Below the pieces are notes generated by a model. That model searched no databases and was not told the origin of the DNA. It was given only the letters and a program-made list of their open reading frames with translations. Of a stretch of 64,000 bases of DNA, positions 21,571 through 34,018 are shown in pieces (the stretch's first letter is position 1; every line of letters starts with the position of its first letter). The DNA is from Streptantibioticus parmotrematis (GTDB lineage Bacteria > Actinomycetota > Actinomycetes > Streptomycetales > Streptomycetaceae). The stretch covers positions 124,001-188,000 of the forward strand of contig NZ_JAINVZ010000003.1 in the NCBI RefSeq assembly GCF_019890615.1, written 5' to 3'. The position numbers were made by a program, and so were the translations under genes.

Positions 21571-21613
21571 CCTGTCCGTCCCGCCGGTTACCGGCACATC
21601 ACGTTGTGGGGCG

Positions 21614-21772
21614 GTGCAATGGGCGAACGGTGTCCGGCTCGACGGCGGCTGCGCGGAGCTGCTGGTTTTCGACCTCCGAGACGTGGACGACGCGGGCGAA
21701 CTGTTCGTTGCCCGCCTGAAGTCGTCACGTTCCTGGGTGGCCTTCGCCACCTTCGTTTCGCCCGGCCACTTC
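21614..21772 (+). pseudogene. DUF397-like fragment (possible relic)
   Basis: From a GTG at 21614 the frame reads VQWANGVRLDGGCAELL, then DLRDVDDAGELFVARL and SWVAFATFVSPGHF. The order W, GGC-x-E, RD, G-x-L, W-x-x-F and G-x-F follows the DUF397 pattern, a small family usually next to XRE/MmyB regulators like the gene that converges on it. There is no proper start, no stop after the domain and no clear ribosome site, so it is a relic at best and may be chance. Confidence 0.25.
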
Positions 21773-22619
21773 AGCCCTCGTGATGGGTCAGGTCCTGGGT
21801 GCCCAGGACGGTCAGGAGGGCCAGGCGCTCCGCGTCCTGCGTGCCGACCTCCGCCGTGTAGACCATGATGCGCAGGTCGCTCCCGGCTACGGTCAGCACG
21901 TCGCAGTCGAGGGTGACGGGGCCGACCGACGGGTGGTCGATGGTCTTGCGTGACGCCTCGTGGCGGCCCACCGCCCCCGTTGCCCACAGGTCGGCGAACC
22001 GCTCGCTGCCGGCGCGCAGTTCGCCGATCAGCCGCTGCAACCGCCGGTCGGCCGGGTAGCGTTCGGCGGCCTCACGCAGGTCGGCGACGAGTGCGGCCTC
22101 GTGGTCGCGCGCGGCCTGCGGCGTGCGCCGCACCCCGGGGCCGGGGCCGAGGAAGTGCCGCCACACGCTGTTGCGTTCGTTGCCGCGCCGGGCGGACGGG
22201 TCGCCCATCAGCGCCGCGTAGGGCGCGTTGGCGACCAGCAGGGTCCAGGACGCGTCGAAGACGGCCACCGGTGTCCCCGTGAACCGGTCCAGCAACCGCT
22301 GCACGCTCGGGGTGACGAACGCGGGCACCGTCTCCGGTCCCGGCGGCGCGAGGCCGGCCAGCCGGAACAGGTGCGCGCGTTCCTCCTCCGACAGCCGCAG
22401 CGCCCGCGCCAGCGCCTCCACCACCTGCGTCGACGGGTTCGTCGCGCGGCCCTGTTCGAGCCGGGTGACGTAGTCGACCGAGATCCCGGCGAGCAGGGCC
22501 AGTTCCTCGCGGCGCAGCCCGGCCGCGCGCCGCTGTCCGCCCGCGGGCAGTCCCGCCGCCTCGGGCGGCACCCGGTCGCGCCAGCGCCGTACCGCCTTGC
22601 CGAAGTCCGCCGTCGCCAT
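21771..22619 (-). CDS. XRE-family regulator with MmyB-like ligand domain
   Basis: A 282-residue regulator. Helix-turn-helix at about 30-80 (LRREELALLAGISVDYVTRLEQG), then a MmyB-like ligand-binding domain (about 105-270) with the typical DASWTLLVANAPYAALMG and NSVWRHFL segments. ATG at 22619 has GGGGGAG nine bases upstream. It is divergent to the SDR gene and a 21-bp palindrome lies between them. Such pairs are common in actinomycetes: the regulator represses the dehydrogenase and is thought to sense a small hydrophobic ligand. Confidence 0.9.
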   Translation of the reverse strand: MATADFGKAVRRWRDRVPPEAAGLPAGGQRRAAGLRREELALLAGISVDYVTRLEQGRATNPSTQVVEALARALRLSEEERAHLFRLAGLAPPGPETVPAFVTPSVQRLLDRFTGTPVAVFDASWTLLVANAPYAALMGDPSARRGNERNSVWRHFLGPGPGVRRTPQAARDHEAALVADLREAAERYPADRRLQRLIGELRAGSERFADLWATGAVGRHEASRKTIDHPSVGPVTLDCDVLTVAGSDLRIMVYTAEVGTQDAERLALLTVLGTQDLTHHEG

Positions 22620-22651
22620 GCGGCCAGTCTCCCCCGCCCTGCGCCGATCCG

Positions 22652-22672
22652 CCTGGTACCAGTGGTCCCAGG
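22652..22672. promoter_or_regulatory. 21-bp palindromic operator between XRE and SDR genes
   Basis: Arms CCTGGTACCA and TGGTCCCAGG flank a central G; 9 of 10 positions pair. It is the only strong symmetric site in the 101-base divergent intergenic region and is the likely XRE binding site. Confidence 0.65.
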
Positions 22673-22720
22673 AAGGCGGGACTCCTGGCTCGCCGGGCAC
22701 ACCGGAGGGAGGGTGGGGAC

Positions 22721-23434
22721 ATGACGACGACACTGATCACCGGAGCCAACAAGGGCCTCGGCCACGAGACCGCCCGCCGCCTGATCGCCGCGGGCCACAC
22801 CGTCTACGTCGGCAGCAGGGACGCCGAGCGCGGCCGCGAGGCGGCGGAGCGCCTGGGCCCGCGCGCCCGGGCCGTGCGACTGGACGTCACCGACGACGCC
22901 TCCGTCGAGGCGGCGGTGCGCGCGATCGAGGTGGACGGCGGCCTCGACGTGCTGGTCAACAACGCCGGCATCGAGGCGCGCGGCCCGCACAACGAGGTCC
23001 AGGGCGCGGCCGACCTGACCGCCGACACCATGCGCGAGGTCTTCGAGACCAACGTCTTCGGCACGGTCCGCGTACTGCACGCCTTCCTGCCGCTGCTGGG
23101 CCGGTCCGCCTCGCCGGTCGTGGTCAACGTCAGCAGCGGCCTGGCCTCGCTCACCTGGGTCTCCGACCCCGACAACCACGCCTCCGGCTACCCGGGCGTG
23201 GCCTACCCGGCGTCGAAGACCGCGGTCAACATGGTCACCGTCCAGTACGCGAAGGCGTTCCCCGGGATGCGGATCAACGCGGTCGAGCCCGGCTTCACCA
23301 AGACCGACCTGAACGGCAACACCGGCATCCAGACGGTCGAGGAGGGCGCCGAGATCATCGTGCGCATGGCCCAGGTCGGCCAGGACGGGCCCACCGGGGG
23401 CTACTTCGACGCCTCGGGACGGCTTCCCTGGTGA
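22721..23434 (+). CDS. Short-chain dehydrogenase/reductase
   Basis: A 237-residue classical SDR. The NAD(P) motif TGANKGLG is at 7-14, LDVLVNNAGI near 80-90, a Ser in NVSSGLASL, and the catalytic YPASK near 165-169. Arg residues after the second strand (GSRDAERG) suggest NADP. GGAGGGAGGG precedes the ATG. The substrate is unknown; the gene is controlled most likely by the divergent XRE protein. Confidence 0.9.
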   Translation: MTTTLITGANKGLGHETARRLIAAGHTVYVGSRDAERGREAAERLGPRARAVRLDVTDDASVEAAVRAIEVDGGLDVLVNNAGIEARGPHNEVQGAADLTADTMREVFETNVFGTVRVLHAFLPLLGRSASPVVVNVSSGLASLTWVSDPDNHASGYPGVAYPASKTAVNMVTVQYAKAFPGMRINAVEPGFTKTDLNGNTGIQTVEEGAEIIVRMAQVGQDGPTGGYFDASGRLPW

Positions 23435-23467
23435 ACTCGCCTACGAGCGCACCGAATTGACGGTACG

Positions 23468-25849
<2,382 letters not shown>

Positions 25850-25872
25850 GCTCATCGTCTCCATCCGCGTGT

Positions 25873-25944
25873 GCGTCTGCGTGTGCCGGACCGTGCGCGC
25901 CTGCGTCCGCCGGACCGTCCGCGTCTGCGTCCGCCGGGCTTCGG
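25873..25944. repeat. Three 24-bp tandem repeats in the uvrA-like leader
   Basis: Units begin GCGTCTGCGTGTGCCGG, GCGCCTGCGTCCGCCGG and GCGTCTGCGTCCGCCGG at 25873, 25897 and 25921. They lie just upstream of the start codons, between -24 and -95 relative to ATG 25849, where a promoter or leader is expected. Confidence 0.65.
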
Positions 25945-26021
25945 GCGTGCGTCAGGCCGGGCCCGGCCTCGTACGTCGCGTCAGTACGGTACGGGCCGGG
26001 CCTGTGCTCTTCGGGGCCGGG

Positions 26022-26438
26022 TTACTGCTTGCGGGGCTGGTTGAAGCGGAGCATGTTGCCCGCCGGGTCGCGGAAGGCGCAGTCGCGCACACCGTAGTGC
26101 TGGTCCACGGGCTCCTGGAGCACCTCGGCGCCGGAGGCCCGCAGGCGCTCGAAGGTGGCGTCGACGTCGTCGGTGGCGAAGATGACGGCCCGCAACAGGC
26201 CCTTGGCCAGCAGTTCCGCCATCGCCTGCTTGTCGGCGGGCGAGGCGTTGGGGTTGGCGAGCGGCGGTTCGAGGACGATCTCCACGTCGGGCTGCTCGGG
26301 CGAGCCGACGGTCACCCAGCGCATCCCCTCGTAGGCGACGTCGTTGCGGACTTCCAGGCCGAGGACGTCGCGGTAGAAGGCGAGCGCCTTGTCGTGGTCG
26401 TCGACGGCGATGAAACAGGTCGAGAGCTTGATGGTCAT
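26022..26438 (-). CDS. VOC family (glyoxalase-like) protein
   Basis: A 138-residue two-module vicinal oxygen chelate protein. The beta-alpha-beta units start with STCFIAVDDHDKALAFYRDVLG and with RAVIFATDDVDATFERLRASG; the end has YGVRDCAFRDPAGNMLRF. Metal ligands of true glyoxalase I are not all clear. It could be a ring-cleavage-like enzyme or a binding/resistance protein. It follows the AraC gene by 10 bases in the same operon. Confidence 0.85.
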   Translation of the reverse strand: MTIKLSTCFIAVDDHDKALAFYRDVLGLEVRNDVAYEGMRWVTVGSPEQPDVEIVLEPPLANPNASPADKQAMAELLAKGLLRAVIFATDDVDATFERLRASGAEVLQEPVDQHYGVRDCAFRDPAGNMLRFNQPRKQ

Positions 26439-26448
26439 GGCATCGACG

Positions 26449-26868
26449 CTACGAGGCGGCGGCGGATTCCGCTTCTTTGATCCTGACCGGTCGGGTGAGG
26501 ATCTTGGCGACGCAGGACGGGATCGCCGCGGCCGCCTCGTGGCCCCGGGCCCGGTAGGCGCTGGGGCTGACGCCGACGAGCTCGCTGAAGCGCGTGCTGA
26601 ACGACCCCAGCGAGGTGCACCCGACCGCGAAGCAGACCTCGGTGACGCTCAGGTCACCGCGCCGCAGCAGTGCCTTCGCCCGCTCGACGCGGCGGGTCAT
26701 GAGGTAGCTGTACGGCGTCTCGCCGAAGGCGGCGCGGAAGCTGCGGGAGAAGTGCCCCGGTGACATAAGGGCGACGCGCGCCAGCGCCGGGACGTCCAGG
26801 GGCCGGGCGTAGTCGCGGTCCATCGTGTCCCGGGCCCGCCGCAGCCGCACCAGGTCGTCCAGGTCCAT
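26449..26868 (-). CDS. AraC-type regulator (DNA-binding domain only)
   Basis: A 139-residue protein made up almost wholly of the two helix-turn-helix AraC domain (LARVALMSPGHFSRSFRAAFGETPYSYL and VCFAVGCTSLGSFSTRFSELVGVSPSAYR) with a short basic tail. No effector domain is present. It is translated just ahead of the VOC gene, which may be its target or its ligand-modifying partner. Divergent from the DinB gene with only 71 bases between. Confidence 0.88.
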   Translation of the reverse strand: MDLDDLVRLRRARDTMDRDYARPLDVPALARVALMSPGHFSRSFRAAFGETPYSYLMTRRVERAKALLRRGDLSVTEVCFAVGCTSLGSFSTRFSELVGVSPSAYRARGHEAAAAIPSCVAKILTRPVRIKEAESAAAS

Positions 26869-26939
26869 GCCCCCAGCATCGCACGGGACCGCGCGGGCGG
26901 AGCCGGGCCGTTGTCAGACCCCGCTGGCACGATGAGGCC

Positions 26940-27452
26940 ATGACGATCGACGAACGGGCGATGCCGCCGCTCGACGGCGACGAGCGGACCAATCTCGCCG
27001 CCTGGCTGGACTTCTACCGCGAGACGCTGGCGATGAAGTGCGAGGGGCTCACCGACGAGCAGGCCCGCACCGCTTCCGTCGCGCCCTCGCCCCTGACGCT
27101 CCAGGGCCTCGTGCAGCACCTGTCGGAGGTCGAGCGCAACTGGTTCCGCCGGATACTCGCCGGGGAGGACGCGCCGTCCCTCTACGGCCCGTCGTCCAGC
27201 GCGGAGGGCCACGACGGGGGCTTCGAGCTGAGCGACGAGGTCTCGTTCACCGCCGCGTGCGCGACGTGGCGCGAGGAGACAGCCCGGTCCCGCGCCAACT
27301 GCGCCGCGCGGTCGCTGGAGGACACCTCGCCGTTCGGCCCCGGTCGGGTGAGCCTGCGGTGGATCTACACGCACATGATCGCCGAGTACGCCCGCCACGT
27401 CGGTCACGCCGACCTCCTGCGCGAGCGCATCGACGGCAGCACGGGGGTGTGA
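26940..27452 (+). CDS. DinB family protein (DUF664)
   Basis: A 170-residue four-helix-bundle protein. The candidate metal ligands are His in LVQHLSEVE and two His in the C-terminal helix (HMIAEYARHVGHADLLRE). Family members are metal-dependent and include thiol S-transferases; the substrate is unknown. CACGAT lies six bases before the ATG, consistent with a leaderless transcript. Divergent to the AraC gene. Confidence 0.85.
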   Translation: MTIDERAMPPLDGDERTNLAAWLDFYRETLAMKCEGLTDEQARTASVAPSPLTLQGLVQHLSEVERNWFRRILAGEDAPSLYGPSSSAEGHDGGFELSDEVSFTAACATWREETARSRANCAARSLEDTSPFGPGRVSLRWIYTHMIAEYARHVGHADLLRERIDGSTGV

Positions 27453-27463
27453 CGAGGGTGTGG

Positions 27464-29820
<2,357 letters not shown>

Positions 29821-29837
29821 TCCGCACACCGCACGGC

Positions 29838-29873
29838 CCGAGGGGACCGCTCCGGCAGGGGCGGTCCCCTCGG
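29838..29873 (+). terminator. Terminator of idh
   Basis: A 16-bp stem with one G:T pair (arm CCGAGGGGACCGCTCC) and a GGCA loop begins 18 bases after the idh stop. Confidence 0.8.
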
Positions 29874-29952
29874 CGTTGCCTAGGCGTCCGCGTCGCAGCA
29901 GGTCGCGCCTGCGTCTTCGGCGTTGTCGGTGCCGCGCCGTAAAGTCGCACGT

Positions 29953-30333
29953 ATGGCAGATCACGAAGGGCCGGTGCGCGTCGACAGCTGGGTCTGGTCG
30001 GTCCGGTTGACCAAGACGCGTTCGGCGGCGGCCGCCGCGTGCCGCGCCGGGCACGTGCGCGTCAACGGTGAGCGGGCCAAGCCCGCGCAGCCGGTGCGGC
30101 CCGGCGACGAGGTGCGCCTGCGGCACGCGGGCCGCGACCGGGTCGTCGTGGTCACCAAGGTCATCACCAAGCGGGTCGGCGCGCCGGTGGCGGCCGAGTG
30201 CTACGTGGACAACAGCCCGCCGCCGCCCCGGCCGGAGCAGGTCGCCGTCGTGGCGGTGCGCGACCGCGGCGCGGGCCGCCCCACCAAGCGCGACCGCCGC
30301 GAACTGGAGCGGCTGCGCGGCCCGGGCCACTGA
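29953..30333 (+). CDS. S4-domain RNA-binding protein (Hsp15-like)
   Basis: A 126-residue basic protein. Residues about 7-65 are an S4 domain (VRVDSWVWSVRLTKTRSAAAAAC, GHVRVNGERAKPAQPVRPGDEVRL), followed by an Arg/Lys-rich tail. Relatives bind rRNA or stalled 50S subunits and help in heat or translation stress. TAAAGT ends seven bases before the ATG and there is no ribosome site, so the mRNA is probably leaderless. An in-frame GTG at 29923 is less likely. Confidence 0.87.
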   Translation: MADHEGPVRVDSWVWSVRLTKTRSAAAAACRAGHVRVNGERAKPAQPVRPGDEVRLRHAGRDRVVVVTKVITKRVGAPVAAECYVDNSPPPPRPEQVAVVAVRDRGAGRPTKRDRRELERLRGPGH

Positions 30334-30432
30334 CCTGACGCGGCCGACCCGATGTGGCTGACGTGACGTTTTCGGCCTGATGTGGCGTGATGCGGCGGTG
30401 CGCCGAGCCGTCCGCTGCGCCACGCTGGAGGG

Positions 30433-31989
30433 GTGAGCCGGACGGCGACGGACGACGGGGCGCGGGCCGGAGGACTGCGGCTGGCCTCCCCGGCCGGGCG
30501 CGGGGTGCTGGCCTGCGCCGTGCTGGGCTCCGGCATGGTGATGCTGGACGGCACGGTGGTCAACGTGGCGCTGCCGCGTATCGGCGCCGACTTCGACGTG
30601 CCGCTGTCCGCGTTGCAGTGGACGATCAACGCCTACATGCTGCCGCTCGCCGGGCTGATCCTGCTCGGCGGCGGCCTCGGTGACCGCTACGGGCGGCGCC
30701 GGGTGTTCCTGGTGGGGGCGGTCTGGTTCGCCGCCGCCTCGATGCTGTGCGGGCTGGCGCCGGGCGACGCGGCGCTGATCGGGGCGCGCGCGTTGCAGGG
30801 GGTGGGCGGCGCGCTGCTCACGCCCGGGTCGCTGGCGCTGGTGCAGGGCTCGTTCCATCCGGACGACCGCGCGAAGGCGGTCGGGCTGTGGTCGGGGCTC
30901 GGCGGGGTGGCCACGTCGGTCGGCCCGTTCCTGGGCGGCTGGCTGGTGGACGGTCCGGGGTGGCGGTGGATCTTCTTCCTCAACGTGCCGCTGGCGCTGG
31001 GCGTGCTGGCGCTGGCGCTGCGCTGGGTGCCGGAGAGCCGCGACTGGCAGGCGTCCGGGCGGTTCGACGTCTCCGGCGCGGCGCTGGCCGCGCTGGCGCT
31101 CGCCGGGATCACCTACGCGCTGATCGACGCGCCGGGCGGCGCGGGGCCCATGGTGGTCGCGGCGGGGTGCGCCGGGGTGCTGCTGGGCGTGGCGTTCGTC
31201 GTACGGGAGCGCCGCGCGGCCCATCCGATGCTGCCGCTCGCCGTCTTCCGCTCGAAGGTGTTCGCCTCCGTCAACGTGGTGACGCTGTGCCTGTACGCGG
31301 CGATCGGCGGGGTGTTCTTCCTGCTGCCGACCCAGTTGCAGAACGGCCTCGGCTACGACGCGCTGGGCGCGGGGCTGGCGAGTCTGCCGGTGACGATCCT
31401 GATGATGGCGCTGTCGGGGCCGGCCGGCGGCCTGGCCCAGCGGATCGGGCCCCGGCCGCTGCTGACGGCGGGGCCGCTGGTGGCCGCCGCCGGGCTGGCC
31501 CTGCTGCACCGGGTCCACCCCGGCGGGTCGTACTGGCTCGACGTGCTGCCCGCGGTGGTGGTGCTGGGCCTGGGCATGAGCGCGTTCGTCGCCCCGCTGA
31601 CCGCGACGGTGCTGGCGTCGGTGGAGGACCGGCACGCGGGGATCGCCAGCGGGGTCAACAACGCCGCCGCCCGCGTCGCCCAGCTGCTCGCGGTCGCCTC
31701 GCTGCCGCTGGCGGTCGGCCTGTCCGGCGCCGCGTACCGCTCGCCCGCGTCGGTGGACCGTGCCTTCGGGGCGGCGGTGCTGGTCTGCGCGGGGCTGATG
31801 GTGCTGGGCGCGCTGGTGTCGTGGTACGCCGTGCCGTCCGACGTCCTCAGCCGTACGGGCGCGGAACCGGAGGCCCGCGAGGCCGTGCCGCGCTGCTCGG
31901 TGCACTGCGCGCCCACGACGCCGCCGCTGGAGCCGGGCCCCGACCGGGACCGGGACGCGGGCGGGGACATACCGGGCAGTCCCGCCTAG
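30433..31989 (+). CDS. MFS drug:proton antiporter, 14 helices (DHA2)
   Basis: A 518-residue EmrB/QacA-type exporter. Family signatures: GSGMVMLDGTVVNVALPRIG in helix 1, GDRYGRRRV (motif A), and GVGGALLTPGSLALV. The last 50 residues are hydrophilic and cytoplasmic, rich in Pro and Asp. The GTG start follows GGAGGGG with almost no spacing, so a leaderless transcript from the CACGCT hexamer six bases upstream is an option. Substrate unknown. Confidence 0.9.
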   Translation: MSRTATDDGARAGGLRLASPAGRGVLACAVLGSGMVMLDGTVVNVALPRIGADFDVPLSALQWTINAYMLPLAGLILLGGGLGDRYGRRRVFLVGAVWFAAASMLCGLAPGDAALIGARALQGVGGALLTPGSLALVQGSFHPDDRAKAVGLWSGLGGVATSVGPFLGGWLVDGPGWRWIFFLNVPLALGVLALALRWVPESRDWQASGRFDVSGAALAALALAGITYALIDAPGGAGPMVVAAGCAGVLLGVAFVVRERRAAHPMLPLAVFRSKVFASVNVVTLCLYAAIGGVFFLLPTQLQNGLGYDALGAGLASLPVTILMMALSGPAGGLAQRIGPRPLLTAGPLVAAAGLALLHRVHPGGSYWLDVLPAVVVLGLGMSAFVAPLTATVLASVEDRHAGIASGVNNAAARVAQLLAVASLPLAVGLSGAAYRSPASVDRAFGAAVLVCAGLMVLGALVSWYAVPSDVLSRTGAEPEAREAVPRCSVHCAPTTPPLEPGPDRDRDAGGDIPGSPA

Positions 31990-32040
31990 ACTGCTGTACG
32001 GCGGCCCGGACACGTCCCCTCCTGGCGGGAGGCCATCGAC

Positions 32041-32244
32041 ATGAACGCACACGAAGGCGACAGGCTGCTGATGCACGGCAGGATCGTCGGCCAGCACGAC
32101 CGGGTCGGCGAGATCGTGGAGGTGATGGGCACCGAGGGCGAGCCGCCGTACCGGGTGAGGTTCGAGGACGGGCACGAGTGCGTGATGTCCCCGGGTCCCG
32201 ACTCGGTGGTGCGGCCGGGCGACGCGCCCACCGCGGCGCGCTGA
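32041..32244 (+). CDS. DUF1918 domain protein
   Basis: A 67-residue soluble protein with the DUF1918 pattern: GDRLLMHGRIVGQHDRVGEI, PPYRVRFEDGHECVMSPGPDSVV. The fold is SH3-like. Its role is unknown in any organism I can recall. GGGAGG lies eight bases before the ATG. It stands between the MFS gene and the DUF6314 gene, 51 and 122 bases away. Confidence 0.88.
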   Translation: MNAHEGDRLLMHGRIVGQHDRVGEIVEVMGTEGEPPYRVRFEDGHECVMSPGPDSVVRPGDAPTAAR

Positions 32245-32366
32245 CCGCCTCGCTCCGCACCCCGAAGCCTCAGCGCGAGCTCGGCACCCCAAAGCCTCGG
32301 CGAAAAGACGACCAGCACACCGGCGTTGGCCCGCCCCCGATACCATCGGGCCGGGAGGCGGACGCG

Positions 32367-32894
32367 GTGGACACCCATGACGAGACGACGCGACTCGGAC
32401 CCGTACCGTCGTCGCACGGGCGGACGGGGTCGCACGGGCCCGGCTGCCCGGTGCGCGACACGCTGGCGTATCTCGCCGGGGCCTGGCACGTCGAGCGCCT
32501 CGTGCGCGACCTGGACGGCGGTGCCGAAGGCCGGTTCACCGGGCGGGCGGACTTCACCGCCGAGCCTCCGCACGGCGCGCTGCGTCACGTCGAGGAGGGT
32601 TCCTTCACCTGGAGCGGGGTGACCAGGCCCGCGACCCGCGAGCACCGTTTCGAGCCGGCCGGCGACGGCACCGCGCTGGTGCGCTTCAGCGACGGCCGTC
32701 TCTTCCACCCCCTGGACCTGCGCACCGGGACGTGCGTGGTGGGGCATCCGTGTGCCGCCGACCACTACCGGGGCGAGTTCACCGTGCTCGGCGAGGACCG
32801 CTGGCGGGTGGTGTGGCGGGTGTCGGGGCCCGCGAAGGACCTGCTGCTCACCACCGTCCACAGCCGTATCGGGGCCGGTCCGGAGCCGGTGTAG
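32367..32894 (+). CDS. DUF6314-like lipocalin-type protein
   Basis: A 175-residue protein. After a 30-residue flexible start comes a beta-rich domain with repeated aromatic and Gly positions (YLAGAWHVERLVRD, GRFTGRADFTAEPPHG, VVGHPCAADHYRGEF, WRVVWRVSGPAKDLLLTTVHSR). This fits the DUF6314 group, a calycin-like barrel of unknown function. The GTG start is supported by GGGAGG eight bases upstream. The last strand resembles ligand-binding barrel proteins. Confidence 0.72.
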   Translation: MDTHDETTRLGPVPSSHGRTGSHGPGCPVRDTLAYLAGAWHVERLVRDLDGGAEGRFTGRADFTAEPPHGALRHVEEGSFTWSGVTRPATREHRFEPAGDGTALVRFSDGRLFHPLDLRTGTCVVGHPCAADHYRGEFTVLGEDRWRVVWRVSGPAKDLLLTTVHSRIGAGPEPV

Positions 32895-33007
32895 GGTCGC
32901 CCGGGTGGGTTACGGGTCCCTGCGACCACCCGCCGGCATGCCACCCCGCGACCCGGGGCGGCGCGAGCTTGGACACGACCGAGGGCAAGAAAGAGGCCAG
33001 GCGCCAG

Positions 33008-33886
33008 ATGAGCGATGAGTCGGGAGCGGGCGACATCCGCTTCGTCGGAGTGGTGGGCTGCGGGCAGATGGGGGCGGGCATCGCCGAGGTGTGCGCTCGC
33101 TCGGGCCTCGACGTACGGGTGGCGGAGACCACCGGCGAGGCGCTGGAGCTGGGCCGCACCCGCCTGACCAACTCGCTGGGCCGGGCCGCGGAGCGCGGCA
33201 AGATCACCGAGGCGGAGCGCGACGCGACGCTGGACCGGCTGACCTTCACCACCGACCTCGGAGAGTTCGCCGACCGCGACCTGGTCATCGAGGCCGTCGT
33301 GGAGAACGAGCAGGTCAAGACCGAGATCTTCCAGGTGCTCGACCAGGTGGTGACCCGCCAGGACGCCATCCTCGCCTCGAACACCTCGTCCATCCCGCTG
33401 GTGAAGCTCGCGGTCGCCACCTCGCGCCCCGACCACGTGCTGGGCATCCACTTCTTCAACCCGGCCCCGGTGCAGAAGCTGGTGGAGCTGATCCCGGCGC
33501 TCACCACTTCCGACCAGACCCTGCTGCGTGCCGAGAAGCTGGTCGGCGACGTGCTGGGCAAGCACGCCATCCGCGCCCAGGACCGCTCCGGCTTCGTGGT
33601 GAACGCGCTGCTGGTGCCGTACCTGCTCTCCGCGATCCGGATGTTCGAGGCGGGCAGCGCCACCCGCGAGGACATCGACAACGGCATGGAGATGGGCTGC
33701 GCCCACCCGATGGGCCCGCTCAGGCTGTCCGATCTGATCGGTCTCGACACCGTCGCCGCGATCGCGGACTCGATGTACTACGAGTACAAGGAGCCGCTGT
33801 ACGCCGCTCCCCCGCTGCTCCAGCGCATGGTCGACGCGGGCCGCCTGGGCCGCAAGACCGGCCACGGTTTCTACGACTACGTCTGA
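33008..33886 (+). CDS. 3-hydroxybutyryl-CoA dehydrogenase
   Basis: NAD(P)-dependent L-3-hydroxyacyl-CoA dehydrogenase, 292 residues, interconverting 3-hydroxybutyryl- and acetoacetyl-CoA. The Rossmann motif GCGQMGAGIAEV is at about 17-28, the catalytic His is in GIHFFNPAPVQKLVEL, and the C-terminal domain has SGFVVNALLVPYL and GHGFYDY. It acts in butyrate/fatty-acid metabolism and supplies extender-unit precursors in streptomycetes. The ATG at 33008 fits homologues; its ribosome site is weak. A terminator follows. Confidence 0.92.
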   Translation: MSDESGAGDIRFVGVVGCGQMGAGIAEVCARSGLDVRVAETTGEALELGRTRLTNSLGRAAERGKITEAERDATLDRLTFTTDLGEFADRDLVIEAVVENEQVKTEIFQVLDQVVTRQDAILASNTSSIPLVKLAVATSRPDHVLGIHFFNPAPVQKLVELIPALTTSDQTLLRAEKLVGDVLGKHAIRAQDRSGFVVNALLVPYLLSAIRMFEAGSATREDIDNGMEMGCAHPMGPLRLSDLIGLDTVAAIADSMYYEYKEPLYAAPPLLQRMVDAGRLGRKTGHGFYDYV

Positions 33887-33900
33887 GCCGCACGCGCCGA

Positions 33901-33936
33901 CGGGCCGCCGTCTCCTGCGGTGGAGGCGGCGGCCCG
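33901..33936 (+). terminator. Terminator after hydroxyacyl-CoA dehydrogenase
   Basis: A 15-bp stem with one G:T pair (arm CGGGCCGCCGTCTCC) and a 6-base loop starts 15 bases after the stop. Confidence 0.75.
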
Positions 33937-34018
33937 ATCATGTGAAGTGCCGCGTTCCCGTGTGCCGGACGGGTTCCTTCGGTCACGCTGGTGTGATCCG
34001 AGGGAACGGAGGCGTGCG

